Assembly: GCA_017478965.1 (NCBI GenBank)
Contig: JAFVCV010000011.1
Span: 1 to 47,958 of the forward strand
Length of the DNA stretch: 47,958 nucleotides
Direction: 5' to 3'
Source of the DNA: Ruminococcus sp.
GTDB taxonomy: Bacteria > Bacillota > Clostridia > Oscillospirales > Ruminococcaceae
In this document: one piece after another, positions 1-9,400 of the stretch
Layout: each line of letters starts with the position of its first letter
Numbering within the stretch: position 1 is the stretch's first letter
The notes under the pieces: generated by a model
Told to the model about the DNA's origin: nothing
Seen by the model: only the letters and a program-made list of their open reading frames with translations
Database searches by the model: none
Program-made: the position numbers and the translations under genes

Positions 1-305
1 ATCGGCATCGTACCCCACCAATTCGGATAGCCGACAAAGATCGTATCATAGTCCTCGAAGTTGTCGGGACAAGCCTTGATCTCAGGACGAGCCTTTGCAC
101 GAAGCTCCTGCTTTGCTTCTTCGATACAGGTCATGTAGCTCTCGGAATAGGGCTTCACAGTATCGACCTCAAACAGATCACCGCCGACAGCTTTCTGAAT
201 GAACTCTGCCACACGCTCGGTATTGCCCTTTTCGATGTGCTTCAAACCGCCGTTCCAGTAGTTTTCGCCCTTGCGGGAGTAGTAAACGATCAAAATCTTT
301 GCCAT
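1..305 (-). CDS. Flavodoxin (partial, 3' end outside window)
   Basis: The first 101 residues of a flavodoxin-family protein are present; the C-terminus lies beyond the window. Flavodoxins are small cytoplasmic FMN-binding electron carriers. The protein begins MAKILIVYYSRKG, where the strand-1 and phosphate-binding loop pattern (IVYYSRKGEN) is followed by GNTERVAEFI. A second flavin-contacting segment, IFVGYPNWWGTMP, matches the Y-P-x-W-W-G stretch typical of flavodoxin_4-type proteins. The ATG start at 303-305 is preceded by a good GGAGGT site and by its own promoter, so it is probably monocistronic or the first gene of its unit. The electron partner cannot be told from this fragment. Confidence 0.85.
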   Translation of the reverse strand, partial: MAKILIVYYSRKGENYWNGGLKHIEKGNTERVAEFIQKAVGGDLFEVDTVKPYSESYMTCIEEAKQELRAKARPEIKACPDNFEDYDTIFVGYPNWWGTMP

Positions 306-339
306 AGTGATTACCTCCGTATCTTTATTTGGTGATTTC

Positions 340-368
340 ATTATATCACGGATTTTGGTATAAATCAA
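340..368 (-). promoter_or_regulatory. Promoter of flavodoxin gene
   Basis: On the minus strand, TTGATT (363-368) and TATAAT (340-345) are separated by 17 bp. The start codon follows about 35 nt downstream, with GGAGGT in front of it. Confidence 0.75.
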
Positions 369-440
369 TCTCGATTTCGGGGGTATGAGATAAGTTTTTC
401 TTATTTATCGCCTATCTATTTGTGTGAACATTAAGAAAGA

Positions 441-472
441 GCCATATATTCGCATGGAAGCAAATATATGGC
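441..472 (-). terminator. Rho-independent terminator after the ABC permease
   Basis: Perfect 9-bp arms (GCCATATAT / ATATATGGC) enclose a 14-nt loop. The minus-strand side is followed by TCTTTCTTAA. It lies between the permease stop and the flavodoxin promoter. The plus-strand side is followed by a weaker CCCTTATTC tail. Confidence 0.6.
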
Positions 473-534
473 CCTTATTCTATCGAATTTGGTCTGCTAT
501 TGTATGGGGTTACTTAATGGCTATTTGACATTCT

Positions 535-3500
535 CTATTCTGTACGTATTTCCTGGGAAATGGCGTTCCTGTTCATAAGCATCAGTGTCGGTGCGGCGGC
601 GAGGGCCATTATAACGACGGAGACTAAGAGTATCCCCACGCTCTTCCCTACCGGGATATCAAGACGCCCTCCCATAGTTATGCTGTCGGTCATCAGGGCC
701 GTGATGACCGTTCCGGCGATCATGCTTATGAGTGACGAAACAAGGCCATATATAAGGCTCTCATAGAACAGTGACAGCACCACCTGTTTCATTGACATAC
801 CGCAGGAGCGCATCATGGAAAGGTCCCGGCGGCGGTTGAGCATATTTGAGTTCATAGTACTGAAGATATTCAGCGCCGCCACAGCTACCAGCACCAGCGC
901 CAGTGCATTTCCGGCCACGCCGATGGTCTTTGCGGTCTTTATGGCCTGCTGTTTCATCATGTAGATATCCACGATGTCCGCAGAGGGGAAAGCGTTTCTC
1001 AGATACTTTCCAGCCTTTGCTGCCATGCCCTCCTTAGCGATCAGGGTAGCACCTATCTGACCGCTTCTGACATAATCGGAACTGCTGTTTGCTATGGAGG
1101 GAGTTACCGTTCTCAGCATATCGTAATTCTCTATGGGAACTATGACTGCAAAAGCGTGCTCGTTGCCCATGTAGCTGCTGGTCTTGCTGGTATAGGTGCC
1201 GAGTATCTTGTAGGTATCAGTGACCTGCCTGCTCTCGTTCTGGATAGGATCGCTTTCCTCTTCCTCTTCGCTGTCATATTCTTTAGGAATGTAGAGGTCG
1301 TTTTTGAACCTGAGCTCAAAGGGACCTTTTTCGGTGAATATGTCTATATCAGGCACGCCGTAGGTCATGCCCATATCCACATAGAAAGCTTTGAAATCAT
1401 AGTCACTGTACTGCTGCTTTATAGAATACTCGTTCTCGCCCCAGACCAGCATATTATTGCAGATAAGGAACTTGCCGGAGCGTTTGAGCTCATCATAGCT
1501 TACGTCAGAGTCGATGAACCTGTCATATTCGTCCCTGCCGATGGCAAAAACAAATATTTCCTGATTTGTTTTTCCCCTTTTATAGTATCTGTCACATATA
1601 TCGAAGTACTCACTGTTTATATACCGGTCGTAATTCTCGTGGAATTCCTTGTCATACTTCTGGCCATTGGTGGAAAAGAAGGTCTTGTATACATCAACGT
1701 TGTCAAAATAACCGCTGGCTTTCAGCTCATTGTAGACTTCCACCATGGTCAGGCCCCTGCTCTCCTCTTCAGGGAGCATTTCGCCGTAGTCATCAGCTCC
1801 ACCGTAGTCATCAAAGCCCTCATATCCCTCATCAGCGCCTATTTCGTAGGTTTCCATATCGAAGTCCATAGAGTAATAGCCTCCGCCGTAGTCATTCTCA
1901 AAGCCGTAGACCTCGAAATCTGCACCGACGATGTTTTCCCCGTAGTTGATATCGAGAATATCCATCAGGCCGGTAATGGATATGAAATAAATGCCGCTCA
2001 GTATGGTGGCGAGCATAGTCACTGTAAAACGGACCTTCTGCTTTGATATGCACTTTGCCGCAAAGCCGAAGGGATAACCGAAGAGCCTTCTTGAAAGCCA
2101 GACGGACTTTTTCGCACGGCGCTGCTTTGAGGTCCGGTAGCCCACGCTCTGGATAGGGGGCATTCTCTTTACCCTCAGTGCGTCTGCATAGGCAGAAAAG
2201 AATATAGAGAATACCGACACGCCTGCTGAGACTCCTACAAACAGCGGCGTCACTGACATCCGCATGAGCCTAGCAGTCATGCCAAGCCCTACGGTGTCCT
2301 CCAGTATACCTATGGCTACCACCTTGGCAAGAATGTATTTTCCTGTCAGGTAAGCAAGAGCAATGCCTATGGGGAGAGCGATGACAGTATAGATAAAGCT
2401 CTCGAAGATTATCATGGCAAATATCTGGTTATCCGACGCACCGACGGTCTTTAACGCACCGTACTGCTCAGTGCGGTAGGATGCCGATATCTCAAAGGCG
2501 TTGTTGATGATAAGGCGGGCCAAGAATATGAACAGCGTCAGCACGACCACAGCGACCAGCATTATGACGCCTGTGCCTTCACCTAAGTATTCAAGGTTTC
2601 TTCCCTCCAGCATGAGGACTGTGCCGTTGACAGTCACCTGACGGTCTATAGCAACGGAATCCATTCCGGCGCCCTCGGCAGCTTTGACTATAGCCACGTC
2701 AGCGTCCTTGACGCTTTCCTTGACCCTGGCCATGAACTGCACCTGACCGTCGTTGATGTAAGGAGCTATATCATCATCGTCCTTGCAGAAACCGATGTCG
2801 AAATATCCTCCGTCAGCCAGTCCGACGACCTCTGCTGTATAGGAAAGAATGTTTTCCTCCTCTCCGGTAAGCTCCGGCCTGAGGTTGGTGAGGGCCATAT
2901 CCATGTACAGATTTTCTTTCCCCTCTGCCTCGCCGGGGTCCGTCAGCTCCTCAAAGCTCTCTGTATAGTTCATATCGGGCCTGTAGACATACAAAAGACT
3001 GAAGTCCGTGGCGTCAGCAAAATAGCTTTCATTATTGATATCGTCGTAGAACTGCTTATAGACAGTCCTTATCATGGAGCCGTCAGTGTCCTCCTCGACT
3101 ATCTCCGCCGGCTCTTCCGACTCAGGGTCGTAGTAGGTGTAGGAAAGCGTGCCCTTGGCGGCGTTAAGTTCTATCTTAAAGGTGTCGCCTATCTCAAGGC
3201 CTCCGAGCTTTGAGGCAAGGCGCCGGCTGAGGGTAACTTCCCCCGGGACCTCCGGAAGCCTGCCTTTAAGTTCCGTGCTGCTCTCTTCCCCCTCAAGCTC
3301 GAATATCTTTCCGCCGACAATGACGCAGTTAAAACTGATGTTCTTGCCGTAAACGTCCTTACCGTTCAGATAAAGCTTGGGAAAATAGTCGTTGTCTCCT
3401 CCGGTACTCTTTTCGAGGTAGTCTTTAAAGAACCTGTTCTCAAAGACTCCGTCAGCCATTCCCGACCAGCCCGTCTTATCAAAGGCTGCATTCTTGGCAA

Positions 3501-3714
3501 GAGCATCCGCCTGCTCTCTGGTGCAGTATATATAACAGTGGGCATTGCCGTTCTCATAAAGATAGTAATTCTTATAGGAATAAAACAGTGTGCAGAGATA
3601 AAAGCTCACAAAGCTCAGCAGATAGACCGCCAGGATAATGCTCAGAAAGGTCAGCACCGTGCGCTTTTTGTCCTTTTTCAGCCATCGGCGGGTTATAACG
3701 AAAAGCTTGCTCAA
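535..3714 (-). CDS. Large FtsX/MacB-type ABC transporter permease
   Basis: A 1059-residue membrane protein of the FtsX permease family, acting with the ATPase encoded just upstream. There is an N-terminal membrane segment at about 19-45, a long extracytoplasmic domain, a first FtsX block at about 380-520, a second extracytoplasmic domain, and a C-terminal FtsX block of three helices at about 935-1050. The second external domain carries a striking Asp/Tyr/Gly-rich insert at about 630-690. The TTG start overlaps the ATPase stop by 4 nt (TTGA), so translation is coupled. FtsX permeases of this size with an adjacent two-component system usually serve peptide-antibiotic sensing or detoxification, or lipoprotein or envelope remodelling. 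The substrate is not evident from the sequence. Confidence 0.9.
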   Translation of the reverse strand: MSKLFVITRRWLKKDKKRTVLTFLSIILAVYLLSFVSFYLCTLFYSYKNYYLYENGNAHCYIYCTREQADALAKNAAFDKTGWSGMADGVFENRFFKDYLEKSTGGDNDYFPKLYLNGKDVYGKNISFNCVIVGGKIFELEGEESSTELKGRLPEVPGEVTLSRRLASKLGGLEIGDTFKIELNAAKGTLSYTYYDPESEEPAEIVEEDTDGSMIRTVYKQFYDDINNESYFADATDFSLLYVYRPDMNYTESFEELTDPGEAEGKENLYMDMALTNLRPELTGEEENILSYTAEVVGLADGGYFDIGFCKDDDDIAPYINDGQVQFMARVKESVKDADVAIVKAAEGAGMDSVAIDRQVTVNGTVLMLEGRNLEYLGEGTGVIMLVAVVVLTLFIFLARLIINNAFEISASYRTEQYGALKTVGASDNQIFAMIIFESFIYTVIALPIGIALAYLTGKYILAKVVAIGILEDTVGLGMTARLMRMSVTPLFVGVSAGVSVFSIFFSAYADALRVKRMPPIQSVGYRTSKQRRAKKSVWLSRRLFGYPFGFAAKCISKQKVRFTVTMLATILSGIYFISITGLMDILDINYGENIVGADFEVYGFENDYGGGYYSMDFDMETYEIGADEGYEGFDDYGGADDYGEMLPEEESRGLTMVEVYNELKASGYFDNVDVYKTFFSTNGQKYDKEFHENYDRYINSEYFDICDRYYKRGKTNQEIFVFAIGRDEYDRFIDSDVSYDELKRSGKFLICNNMLVWGENEYSIKQQYSDYDFKAFYVDMGMTYGVPDIDIFTEKGPFELRFKNDLYIPKEYDSEEEEESDPIQNESRQVTDTYKILGTYTSKTSSYMGNEHAFAVIVPIENYDMLRTVTPSIANSSSDYVRSGQIGATLIAKEGMAAKAGKYLRNAFPSADIVDIYMMKQQAIKTAKTIGVAGNALALVLVAVAALNIFSTMNSNMLNRRRDLSMMRSCGMSMKQVVLSLFYESLIYGLVSSLISMIAGTVITALMTDSITMGGRLDIPVGKSVGILLVSVVIMALAAAPTLMLMNRNAISQEIRTE

Positions 3715-4466
3715 AACGACCTCACCCTTTCATTGATTATCCTGCCGTCTGACATTGTCACCACCCTGTCCGCCTCGGCGGCTATGCTGCCGTCGTGGGT
3801 CACAAGGACCACAGTAGTGCCATACTCTGCTATTATCTCTTTGAAAAGAGAGATTATCTCCCTGGAATTACCGCTGTCAAGATTGCCCGTTGGCTCGTCA
3901 GCGAAGATACAGGGCGGGTTGGCCATTATTGCCCTGCCGATGGAGACACGCTGCTGCTGACCGCCGGAAAGCTGGTTTGCGTAGTGATAGCGCCGGTCTT
4001 TAAGGCCAAGCAGGTCGAGTATCTTTTCCAGGCGCTCCTTGTCAGCATTCTTTCCGTCAAGGTTAACTGGCAGAGCTATGTTCTCCTCCACGTTCAGCAC
4101 CGGGATAAGGTTATAGAACTGGAACACGAACCCGGACCTTCTCCTGCGGTACTCCGCAAGACGCTTGTCCTTTACAGCCGTCAGGTCCTCGCCGCAGGAA
4201 ATGATCTTTCCGCTGTCAGGCTTGTCAAGGCCCCCCAGCAGGTTAAGGAGAGTTGACTTGCCGCTGCCTGACTGACCGGTTATGGCTACCATCTCTCCCT
4301 TATATACCAGCAGATCAACGCCGTCAACAGCTACCACCCTGTTTTCCTTGCTGCCGAAGGTCTTCACCAGGCCCTTAGCGTCTATCATCACCTCTCTGCT
4401 GTCCGATCTTCTTTGTATATCGCTGCGGGACTCGTTTTCCGCAGTTTTGTCAGTATATTTATCCAT
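3711..4466 (-). CDS. ABC transporter ATP-binding protein (LolD/MacB type)
   Basis: A 251-residue nucleotide-binding subunit that powers the FtsX-type permease. Walker A is GQSGSGKST (about 63-71), the signature is LSGGQQQR, Walker B is CIFADEPTGNLDSG, and the H-loop is LVTHD. The N-terminal 30 residues are polar and precede the ABC fold proper (MIDAKGLVKTF), so a start at that internal Met is possible. The upstream ATG is nevertheless favoured by an AAAGGGGGG site 4-10 nt before it. The gene follows the histidine kinase gene after a 44-nt gap that contains a possible regulator site and an internal promoter. Confidence 0.93.
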   Translation of the reverse strand: MDKYTDKTAENESRSDIQRRSDSREVMIDAKGLVKTFGSKENRVVAVDGVDLLVYKGEMVAITGQSGSGKSTLLNLLGGLDKPDSGKIISCGEDLTAVKDKRLAEYRRRRSGFVFQFYNLIPVLNVEENIALPVNLDGKNADKERLEKILDLLGLKDRRYHYANQLSGGQQQRVSIGRAIMANPPCIFADEPTGNLDSGNSREIISLFKEIIAEYGTTVVLVTHDGSIAAEADRVVTMSDGRIINERVRSF

Positions 4467-4487
4467 ATCGGTCCCCCCTTTACTGTA

Positions 4488-4520
4488 ATGATATCACCCC
4501 AATCTTACACTCAGGTTACA
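4488..4520 (-). promoter_or_regulatory. Candidate internal promoter with tandem regulator half-sites
   Basis: On the minus strand two TGTAA half-sites (4516-4520 and 4505-4509) lie 11 bp apart. They are followed by an extended -10-like TGATATCAT whose hexamer is at 4488-4493. Direct repeats one helical turn apart, overlapping where a -35 would be, are the usual layout for an OmpR-family activator. The site overlaps the end of the histidine kinase gene and precedes the ABC ATPase. This is inference from pattern only. Confidence 0.4.
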
Positions 4521-5722
4521 GCCTGAAAAAATTCTATGGTCATCTCCGTTCCCTCGCCCTTGGTGCTGCTTATATAGATCTTGCCGTGCATATCCTCGAT
4601 GACCTTCTTTGCGATGGACATACCTATCCCCACGGAATGAGGGTCGTGGGCGGCGGACTTTGAATAGAACCGGCGAAATACCAGGGGCAGTTCATCCTCG
4701 GCTATGCCGCTGCCGTTGTCGGTTATGACGAGCTTTATCATGACTGGATCGGCGGTGCAGCTTGCCCTGACGGTACCACCGGGAGTATGCTCGACAGCAT
4801 TTTTTATGATGTTCGTCACCGCCTCGCATAGCCACATCCTGTCGCAGAGGACACGGTGGCCGGGGGGGACCTTGTTTTCTAAAGCTGTGCCGTTCTCGGA
4901 GGCCAGGACCCTCACGGCCCCCATGGCCTCCTCCACGATAAGGTCAAGGTCGTTCATGGAGCGGTCGTATTCTATCACCCCGGCGTCAAGCCTTGCCAGT
5001 CTCAGGGACGATGCGCACAGCAAAGATATCCTGTCCAGGCACAGCTTGTTGTTATCAAAGTATTCCTGCTGCTGCTCAAAACTCATGGGGTTGTTCATGA
5101 GTATATCGTTATTCAGCACCAACCCCGTGCAGGGGGTCTTTATCTGATGGGAAAAGTCATAGAGATAGTCGGCCAGGTATTCCTTCTCAGCCCTGATGTT
5201 TCTCAGAAGATGGGCATTCTGTTCACAAAGGGCAGCGGCGGCGCTGCACAGAAGCACTATGTCACGCTGCTCGCTGTCTGTTTCAGGTTCGTTTTTTTCA
5301 AGCCCTGCGGTCATGGACCTTATCTCGGAAAACACCCGGCAAAGAGCCAGGAACCCCGAGGTCCCTGCGCACAGCACCCCCAGAAGGGTCCAGATGTCCG
5401 ACAGAAGATGGGGTGCGGCATAGCTCTCGCCGCCGATGACAGAGCCGTAAAAAAGCCCGTATCTGTTCATGATCTTCTCACCGGCCGCTATGCTTTTCCC
5501 GTCCTGCTCCGTGAGAAGGATATCGCTTATCTCCTCGGCGCTCAGGTCCGTCATCTCGGAAAGCCTGCCGGCTATGGCCAGCTTGTCTCCAACGGCGCTG
5601 ATGCAGGCGCTGCGCTGCTCATAGACATGAAGAAGATAAGAACCTATAAAAAACACTGCTCCCAACGCTGCGGTGAGGAGCAGCAGCAGCACCGACCTGC
5701 GGTTCTCAGCCGACCTTATCAT
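4511..5722 (-). CDS. Sensor histidine kinase
   Basis: A 403-residue membrane histidine kinase paired with the OmpR-type regulator encoded upstream. Two membrane segments (about 10-32 and 108-130) flank an external sensor loop of about 75 residues. The phosphoacceptor His is at about 192 in DFSHQIKTP. The ATPase domain has an N-box (NIIKNAVEH), a G1 box (DNGSGIAEDE) and a G2 box (GIGMSIAKKV). I chose the ATG at 5722, which overlaps the regulator stop as ATGA; a GTG three codons earlier (5731) is an alternative. The sensor loop is longer than in Bce-type intramembrane sensors, so direct ligand sensing is possible. Confidence 0.92.
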   Translation of the reverse strand: MIRSAENRRSVLLLLLTAALGAVFFIGSYLLHVYEQRSACISAVGDKLAIAGRLSEMTDLSAEEISDILLTEQDGKSIAAGEKIMNRYGLFYGSVIGGESYAAPHLLSDIWTLLGVLCAGTSGFLALCRVFSEIRSMTAGLEKNEPETDSEQRDIVLLCSAAAALCEQNAHLLRNIRAEKEYLADYLYDFSHQIKTPCTGLVLNNDILMNNPMSFEQQQEYFDNNKLCLDRISLLCASSLRLARLDAGVIEYDRSMNDLDLIVEEAMGAVRVLASENGTALENKVPPGHRVLCDRMWLCEAVTNIIKNAVEHTPGGTVRASCTADPVMIKLVITDNGSGIAEDELPLVFRRFYSKSAAHDPHSVGIGMSIAKKVIEDMHGKIYISSTKGEGTEMTIEFFQAVT

Positions 5723-6333
5723 TCCGTCCACTTATAGCCCACCCCCTTGACAGTCTGTATATGTCCTGCTGAGCCGCTGCGCTCCAGCTTGCTGCGAAGC
5801 CGGTTTATACGCACCGACAGGGTATTGTCGTTGACGAAATCCCCCTTGGAGTCCCATAGGGCCTCCAGTATCTGCTCACGGGTCAGGATACGGTTTTTGT
5901 TGAGCCTGAGATAGGCCATGAGCCGCCGCTCGATATCAGTGAGGTCAGCGATCTGCTCATCATCACCATCTGTACCCACGCCTGCCCTTCTCAGCACTGC
6001 ATTGACCCTTGACATCAGCACCTTGCTGTCAAAGGGCTTTGTAACGTAGTCATCGGCCCCCAGGTCAAGGGCGTGGGCTATACGGTCATTATCGTCCACA
6101 CAGGTAAGAAAGATTATGGGAACATTGCTCCTTGTCCGTATCTCCCGGCAAAGGTCCATACCGCTGCCGTCGGGGAGCATAAGGTCCAGCAGACACAGCA
6201 CGCAGTCCATATAAAGCTCCCTGCCCTCAGCGACCGAGTCGGCCTCCACAGGCTCGAAGCCGCTGTTTTTCAGAATGAACACCATTCCCCTCCGGATTAT
6301 GGCGTCGTCCTCCACAACAAGTATCTTTTTCAT
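5719..6333 (-). CDS. OmpR/PhoB-family response regulator
   Basis: A 204-residue two-component transcription factor. The receiver domain begins MKKILVVEDDAIIRRG, with the phosphoacceptor Asp at about 50 (LLDLMLPDG), the conserved Thr in FLTCVDD, and the conserved Lys in TKPF. The C-terminal winged helix carries LTREQILEALW and the recognition-helix region NTLSVRINRLRSKLE, ending in VKGVGYKW. The reading frame is open for 21 more codons upstream. The ATG at 6333 is chosen because the receiver fold starts there and a CAGGAGG site lies just ahead. It is first in the regulator-kinase-ATPase-permease operon. Confidence 0.95.
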   Translation of the reverse strand: MKKILVVEDDAIIRRGMVFILKNSGFEPVEADSVAEGRELYMDCVLCLLDLMLPDGSGMDLCREIRTRSNVPIIFLTCVDDNDRIAHALDLGADDYVTKPFDSKVLMSRVNAVLRRAGVGTDGDDEQIADLTDIERRLMAYLRLNKNRILTREQILEALWDSKGDFVNDNTLSVRINRLRSKLERSGSAGHIQTVKGVGYKWTE

Positions 6334-6367
6334 ATCCCTGCCTCCTGATGAAAGTATCGTCACAACA

Positions 6368-6396
6368 ATTATAGCACAGCCGCCGCAAAAATACAA
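6368..6396 (-). promoter_or_regulatory. Extended -10 promoter of the two-component/ABC operon
   Basis: On the minus strand, TTGTAT (6391-6396) and TATAAT (6368-6373) are separated by 17 bp. A TG one base before the -10 gives TGCTATAAT. The -35 sits in the T-tract of the addA terminator, so the two signals are packed together. Confidence 0.7.
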
Positions 6397-6419
6397 CCCG
6401 GCCTTATCAAAGACCGGGT
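6396..6419 (-). terminator. Rho-independent terminator of addBA
   Basis: On the minus strand ACCCGGTCTT-TGAT-AAGGCCGGGT forms a 10-bp stem (one G-T pair) followed by TGTATTTTTGC. It lies just after the addA stop. Confidence 0.8.
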
Positions 6420-6426
6420 CCTGTTG

Positions 6427-9400
6427 TCAGATATCAAAGTATAGTCCTTTGGAAAGCCGGAATGAATAGATGATGCTGCTCTTTACTCTTTCGCCGTAAA
6501 GCAGCTCAAAGGCCGCCTTATATAGTTTCAGCTGAGTGGCATACTTCGCAGCATCGTCGTCCTCCCTGAAATCATCGGTCTTATAGTCTATGAGCACCCA
6601 GCCGTCGTTCTCTCTGAATATGCAGTCCGCTATGCCCTGGATAAAGCCCTCTCCCCCGGTGAAGCTTTCCAGCTCTCCGGTCAGTTTCATGTCCTCCACC
6701 GAGGCTAAGAACTTCACCTCACGCCTGAGGTCGGAGGACTTTCTCATTCTGTCGAAAAGCTCTGACTTCACGAACTGTTTCAGGCTCTCCACATAGATCC
6801 CCTTCGCCTGCTCCGGGGTGAAAAAGCCTCTGTCCGTCAGCCTTTTCAGCTCCCCCTCAACGTCCTCATAGGCTTTTTCGTAGTCCGCAAGCTCCATGAA
6901 CCGATGGGTAAGGGTACCCCTTTCCGCCGCAGTCAGCTTTCCAAGCTCATCGCTGAGCCTGGGCAGGTTTGGATAAAAGCTCAGCTCAGTCTCCGCCTTA
7001 TCCCTCTCCTTTTCGGCGGTCACTATCTCCGTTACCGTCAGCTTCGCCGGCAGGTCGCCGCCCGGGTCCCTGCGGCTGTTTTTATAGCGTTCTCTGAGCC
7101 TTACTGCCAGAGACGGGTCCGCAGGAGCCTGGTCCTCGCCCTCAGCCGCTGACAGTTCTTCCACACTGCTGCCGCTGCCGCAGACGTAAAAGCTTATGTC
7201 CGCTTCGTCGGACCTCCGGCTGACCGGGACAAAGTCAAGCGGCATCCCCAGCCAGCTCTCCAGAGCCGAACGGTCCCTGTGTTTAGCCAGCGCCATGACT
7301 GTCCAGGCCAGAGGACTGTCCTGCTCCTGCGTGATCCGGGCCGGTATCCTGTCATACTGCGCTGAGTCCCTGACGGCCTGTCTCAGGCCCTGAAGGATCC
7401 TTTCGGAGCCGGTCCTGCCGCTTTTTTCACATGAGCAGACCACGGTCAGCTTTTCCATTGCCCTGGTAAAGCCCACATAGAGCAGTCTCATTCGCTCGCT
7501 TTTGAGTTCGCTGTCCATAATATAGGACAGATAGTCATAATAAAGGTTCTCCCTCCTGACCCTCAGGCGCTTGTCCTCCAGACCGAAAGCGCAGCCAAGG
7601 TCCTTATGGAGCTTTATCCTGCTGTTTTTGCTCTCAGCTCTGATGATCTTCTGGGACAGGGTGCAAAGGAACACATAGGGGTACTCCAGGCCCTTTGACT
7701 TGTGGTAGGTCTTGACGCTGACGCTGTCCCCGCCGGAGCTGACACTGACGGCGTTCTTAAAGGCCTTGTCGCTGCCGGAGACTGAATCTGTATATCTTAA
7801 AAAACCACTCACTCCGTCGCCGCCGCTGCTCTCATAGTCTGCCGCATACTGGAGCAGCAGCCTGAGATTGGCCCGTTTTTTTGCCCCGTCCAGATAGACC
7901 GAAGTCAAGGCCATCAGGTCGCTCACCTCAAATATCTTTCTTATGAGCCTTTCTAAGCCCATGCTCATGGAGCAGAAACGCAGGCTCTCGGTGAAGGCAA
8001 AGGCCTCGGCGCACTTTTGCTGCAAAAGCTCGCTGCCCATATCCACGTAGTGGGCGTAAGTCTCGTTGGTGCCCTTTTCTCTGGCAGCGCCGCTGAGGAC
8101 CTGGAAAATGTGATTTAGCTTGCGGTTGTTCTTATTTTTGCACCTTTCCCTGACCGCCGCCATGTCGTCCGGGGTGAAGTTAAGGACCGGCGACATCATG
8201 ACCGCCGTCATGGCAATATCGTTCATAGGGTCGTCTATTATCCTTAAAATATCAAGTGCGAGAGATATCTCCCTTGACTTTATGTATCCGGCTGTGTCCT
8301 CACTGTAGGCCTGTAGGCCAACGGCCTTCAGAGCATCGGCAGCCTCCTTGACATTCTTGTTGGTGTTGACCAGTATGCAGAAATCGCTCTGCCGGCAGGG
8401 CCTGTCCTCCCCGTTCTCGCAGACCGGTGCCTTGCTGTTGATATACTCCTTTATGCGAAGAGCGGTCTGATAGAATTCTTCCGGAAAAGGTCTGCCGCTG
8501 TCCTCGTCCCCGCTCACCAGCATTATCTCTGCGGGACAGCTCCTCTCGGTCAGCACAGCGCCAGGCTCTAAGCGTTCCTCCCCGCAGTAGTCCACCTGTC
8601 CGCAGCCCTCGCTCATCACAGTTTCAAAAACAAAGTTTGAAAGCCCCAGGACCTCTCTGCGGCTGCGGAAATTCTTTCTGAACCTGATATGCTCCAGCCT
8701 TTCGCTGTTCTCTTTGGCGCCGGCGGCCCTGATACTTCGCTTGAACAGCTCCGGGTTGGTCTGACGAAAGCCGTATATAGCCTGTTTCATGTCACCCACG
8801 ATGAAGGTGTTCCTTCCCATCTCTCCAAGGTCGTCGGTGTCCGAAACAGCCTTGAAGATCATCTCCTGCACATCGTTCACGTCCTGATATTCGTCGATGA
8901 GGATGAGCCTGTAAAGCTCCATGGACCGTATCTCCTCGGCCAGGGCGGTCCTTTCAAAGCCCTCCTCAGTTTCAGTGACCAGCAGGTCCTTGGCCATAGT
9001 TTCTATATCGCTGAAATCCACGGCGTTCTTTTCCAGCTTTATCTCATAAAGCAGCTCCTCAGTACGCTTTTCCAGTTTCAGTATCACCCGGAATATCCGT
9101 CCCGAGAGCCGCAGGTTCTCTTTCAGATGCCCGTCAGAAAGACCAAGTCCCTCGGTGAGGACAGCTATGCGTTCCCTTATCGTTTTAAGGTCGTCGCCCA
9201 TGAGTTTTCTTACAAGGTCCAGGTCCCCCCTGACGTCCTCAGGCATCTTTCCAGAGAGCCGCAGAGCTTTGTATACCGGCGCTTTCACCTTTGCCGCTGC
9301 CAGCCTGTCCCGGTGCTTTACGGCAAGCTCCAGTCCGCTCAGGCTTTCCTCAAAGGCCGCAAAGTTTTCCTCGGCGGTCCTGACGTGGCGGCGCAGCTCA

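Noticed and set aside
1156-2046. Long plus-strand open frame opposite the permease
   Set aside because: Antisense shadow of a well-supported gene; no RBS or recognisable domain.
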